Assembly: GCF_900129765.1 (NCBI RefSeq)
Contig: NZ_FQWU01000003.1
Span: 1-64,000, forward strand
DNA from: Massilia sp. CF038
GTDB taxonomy: Bacteria; Pseudomonadota; Gammaproteobacteria; Burkholderiales; Burkholderiaceae_D
Reading direction: 5' to 3'
DNA: 64,000 bases
Shown in pieces: positions 63,844 to 64,000 of the stretch; position 1 is the stretch's first letter; each line of letters begins with the position of its first letter. The translations under genes were made by a program, and so were the position numbers. The notes under the pieces are model-generated. The model was not told the origin of the DNA. It made no database searches and saw only the letters and a program-made list of their open reading frames with translations.

Positions 63844-64000
63844 TTAATCCTTGGTCACGCGCAGCAACTCGGCTTGCGTGGTGGTGCCGTCTTCAAGCCA
63901 GCGGTTGCCGTCTTCGCGCATGGTTTTCATGCCCACGCGCTGGGCCGCGGTGCGGATGTCCGCTTCCGAAGCGCGGTTGTGAATCTGGGCGCGAATTTCG
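63844..64000 (-). CDS. gspE: Type II secretion ATPase GspE, C-terminal end (cut by window edge)
   Basis: Only the last 51 codons are present. The reverse strand reads EIRAQIHNRASEADIRTAAQ, continuing RVGMKTMREDGNRWLEDGTT and ending ELLRVTKD. The GMKTMREDG block is the typical C-terminal motif of GspE ATPases that drive pseudopilus assembly. The gene continues beyond base 64000. Confidence 0.93.
   Translation of the reverse strand, partial: EIRAQIHNRASEADIRTAAQRVGMKTMREDGNRWLEDGTTTQAELLRVTKD

Overview
The window looks like a chromosomal segment of a GC-rich betaproteobacterium, most likely an Oxalobacteraceae member close to Massilia, Janthinobacterium or Duganella. This placement is an inference from gene content and order: a tRNA-Tyr/Gly/Thr/tuf cluster, an ahcY-holin-metF operon behind an S-adenosylhomocysteine riboswitch, metK divergent from two LpxL-type acyltransferases and dapF, a DUF484-xerC pair, and trimeric-type porins. 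No prophage, plasmid, insertion sequence with a transposase, or CRISPR array is visible.

Region by region. 0-0.7 kb: the start of tuf behind three tRNAs and a strong promoter. 0.9-6.6 kb: a signalling block (HDOD-GAF protein, REC-TPR regulator, REC-DUF3369-HD-GYP phosphodiesterase, CheW). 6.6-12.3 kb: a J-domain membrane protein, an exported protein of unclear function, a MidA/NDUFAF7-like methyltransferase, then folM-like, folB and ttcA. 12.3-14.9 kb: four tandem paralogous small outer-membrane beta-barrels, three of which share a promoter plus a hairpin at the predicted mRNA 5' end. 15-21.7 kb: M14 carboxypeptidase, MAPEG protein, very large M48 protease and a DUF3224 protein. 22-28.1 kb: aromatic amino acid catabolism (fused indolepyruvate ferredoxin oxidoreductase and 4-hydroxyphenylpyruvate dioxygenase) with a divergent Lrp/AsnC regulator, then a GNAT protein. 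28.2-33.2 kb: an orphan chemosensory operon (soluble triple-PAS receptor, CheR, CheD, triple-CheW protein) without CheA or CheB. 33.4-38.3 kb: cca, a GST, an NDUFA9-like protein and a Slt70-type transglycosylase. 38.4-46 kb: one-carbon and methyl-cycle genes (formyl-THF cyclo-ligase, metF, ahcY, metK), lipid A acyltransferases and dapF. 46-50.6 kb: a Sel1-repeat protein and two porins. 50.6-58.5 kb: DUF484-xerC, a CobW-type metal GTPase, DksA with an unusual 204-residue H1-like extension, a STAS/FimV-like protein, and hslVU behind a good sigma-32 promoter. 58.8-64 kb: an HTH regulator, a PlpD-like patatin/beta-barrel protein, and gspC, gspF and the end of gspE of a type II secretion system.

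Three kinds of structure are not explained by the genes. First, a family of seven imperfect palindromes of about 86-117 bp sits directly behind stop codons across the window. One of them was copied in an exact-period 187-bp tandem duplication that also fused the end of the oxidoreductase gene to the ribosome binding site of its neighbour. Second, a 166-bp REPIN-like element with 24-bp perfect inverted ends lies between the ahcY promoter and the metK terminator. Third, the beta-barrel genes share a leader architecture. The best candidates for undescribed biology are the DksA extension, the palindrome family and its duplication, the hairpin leaders of the barrel array, and the CheA-less chemosensory operon.
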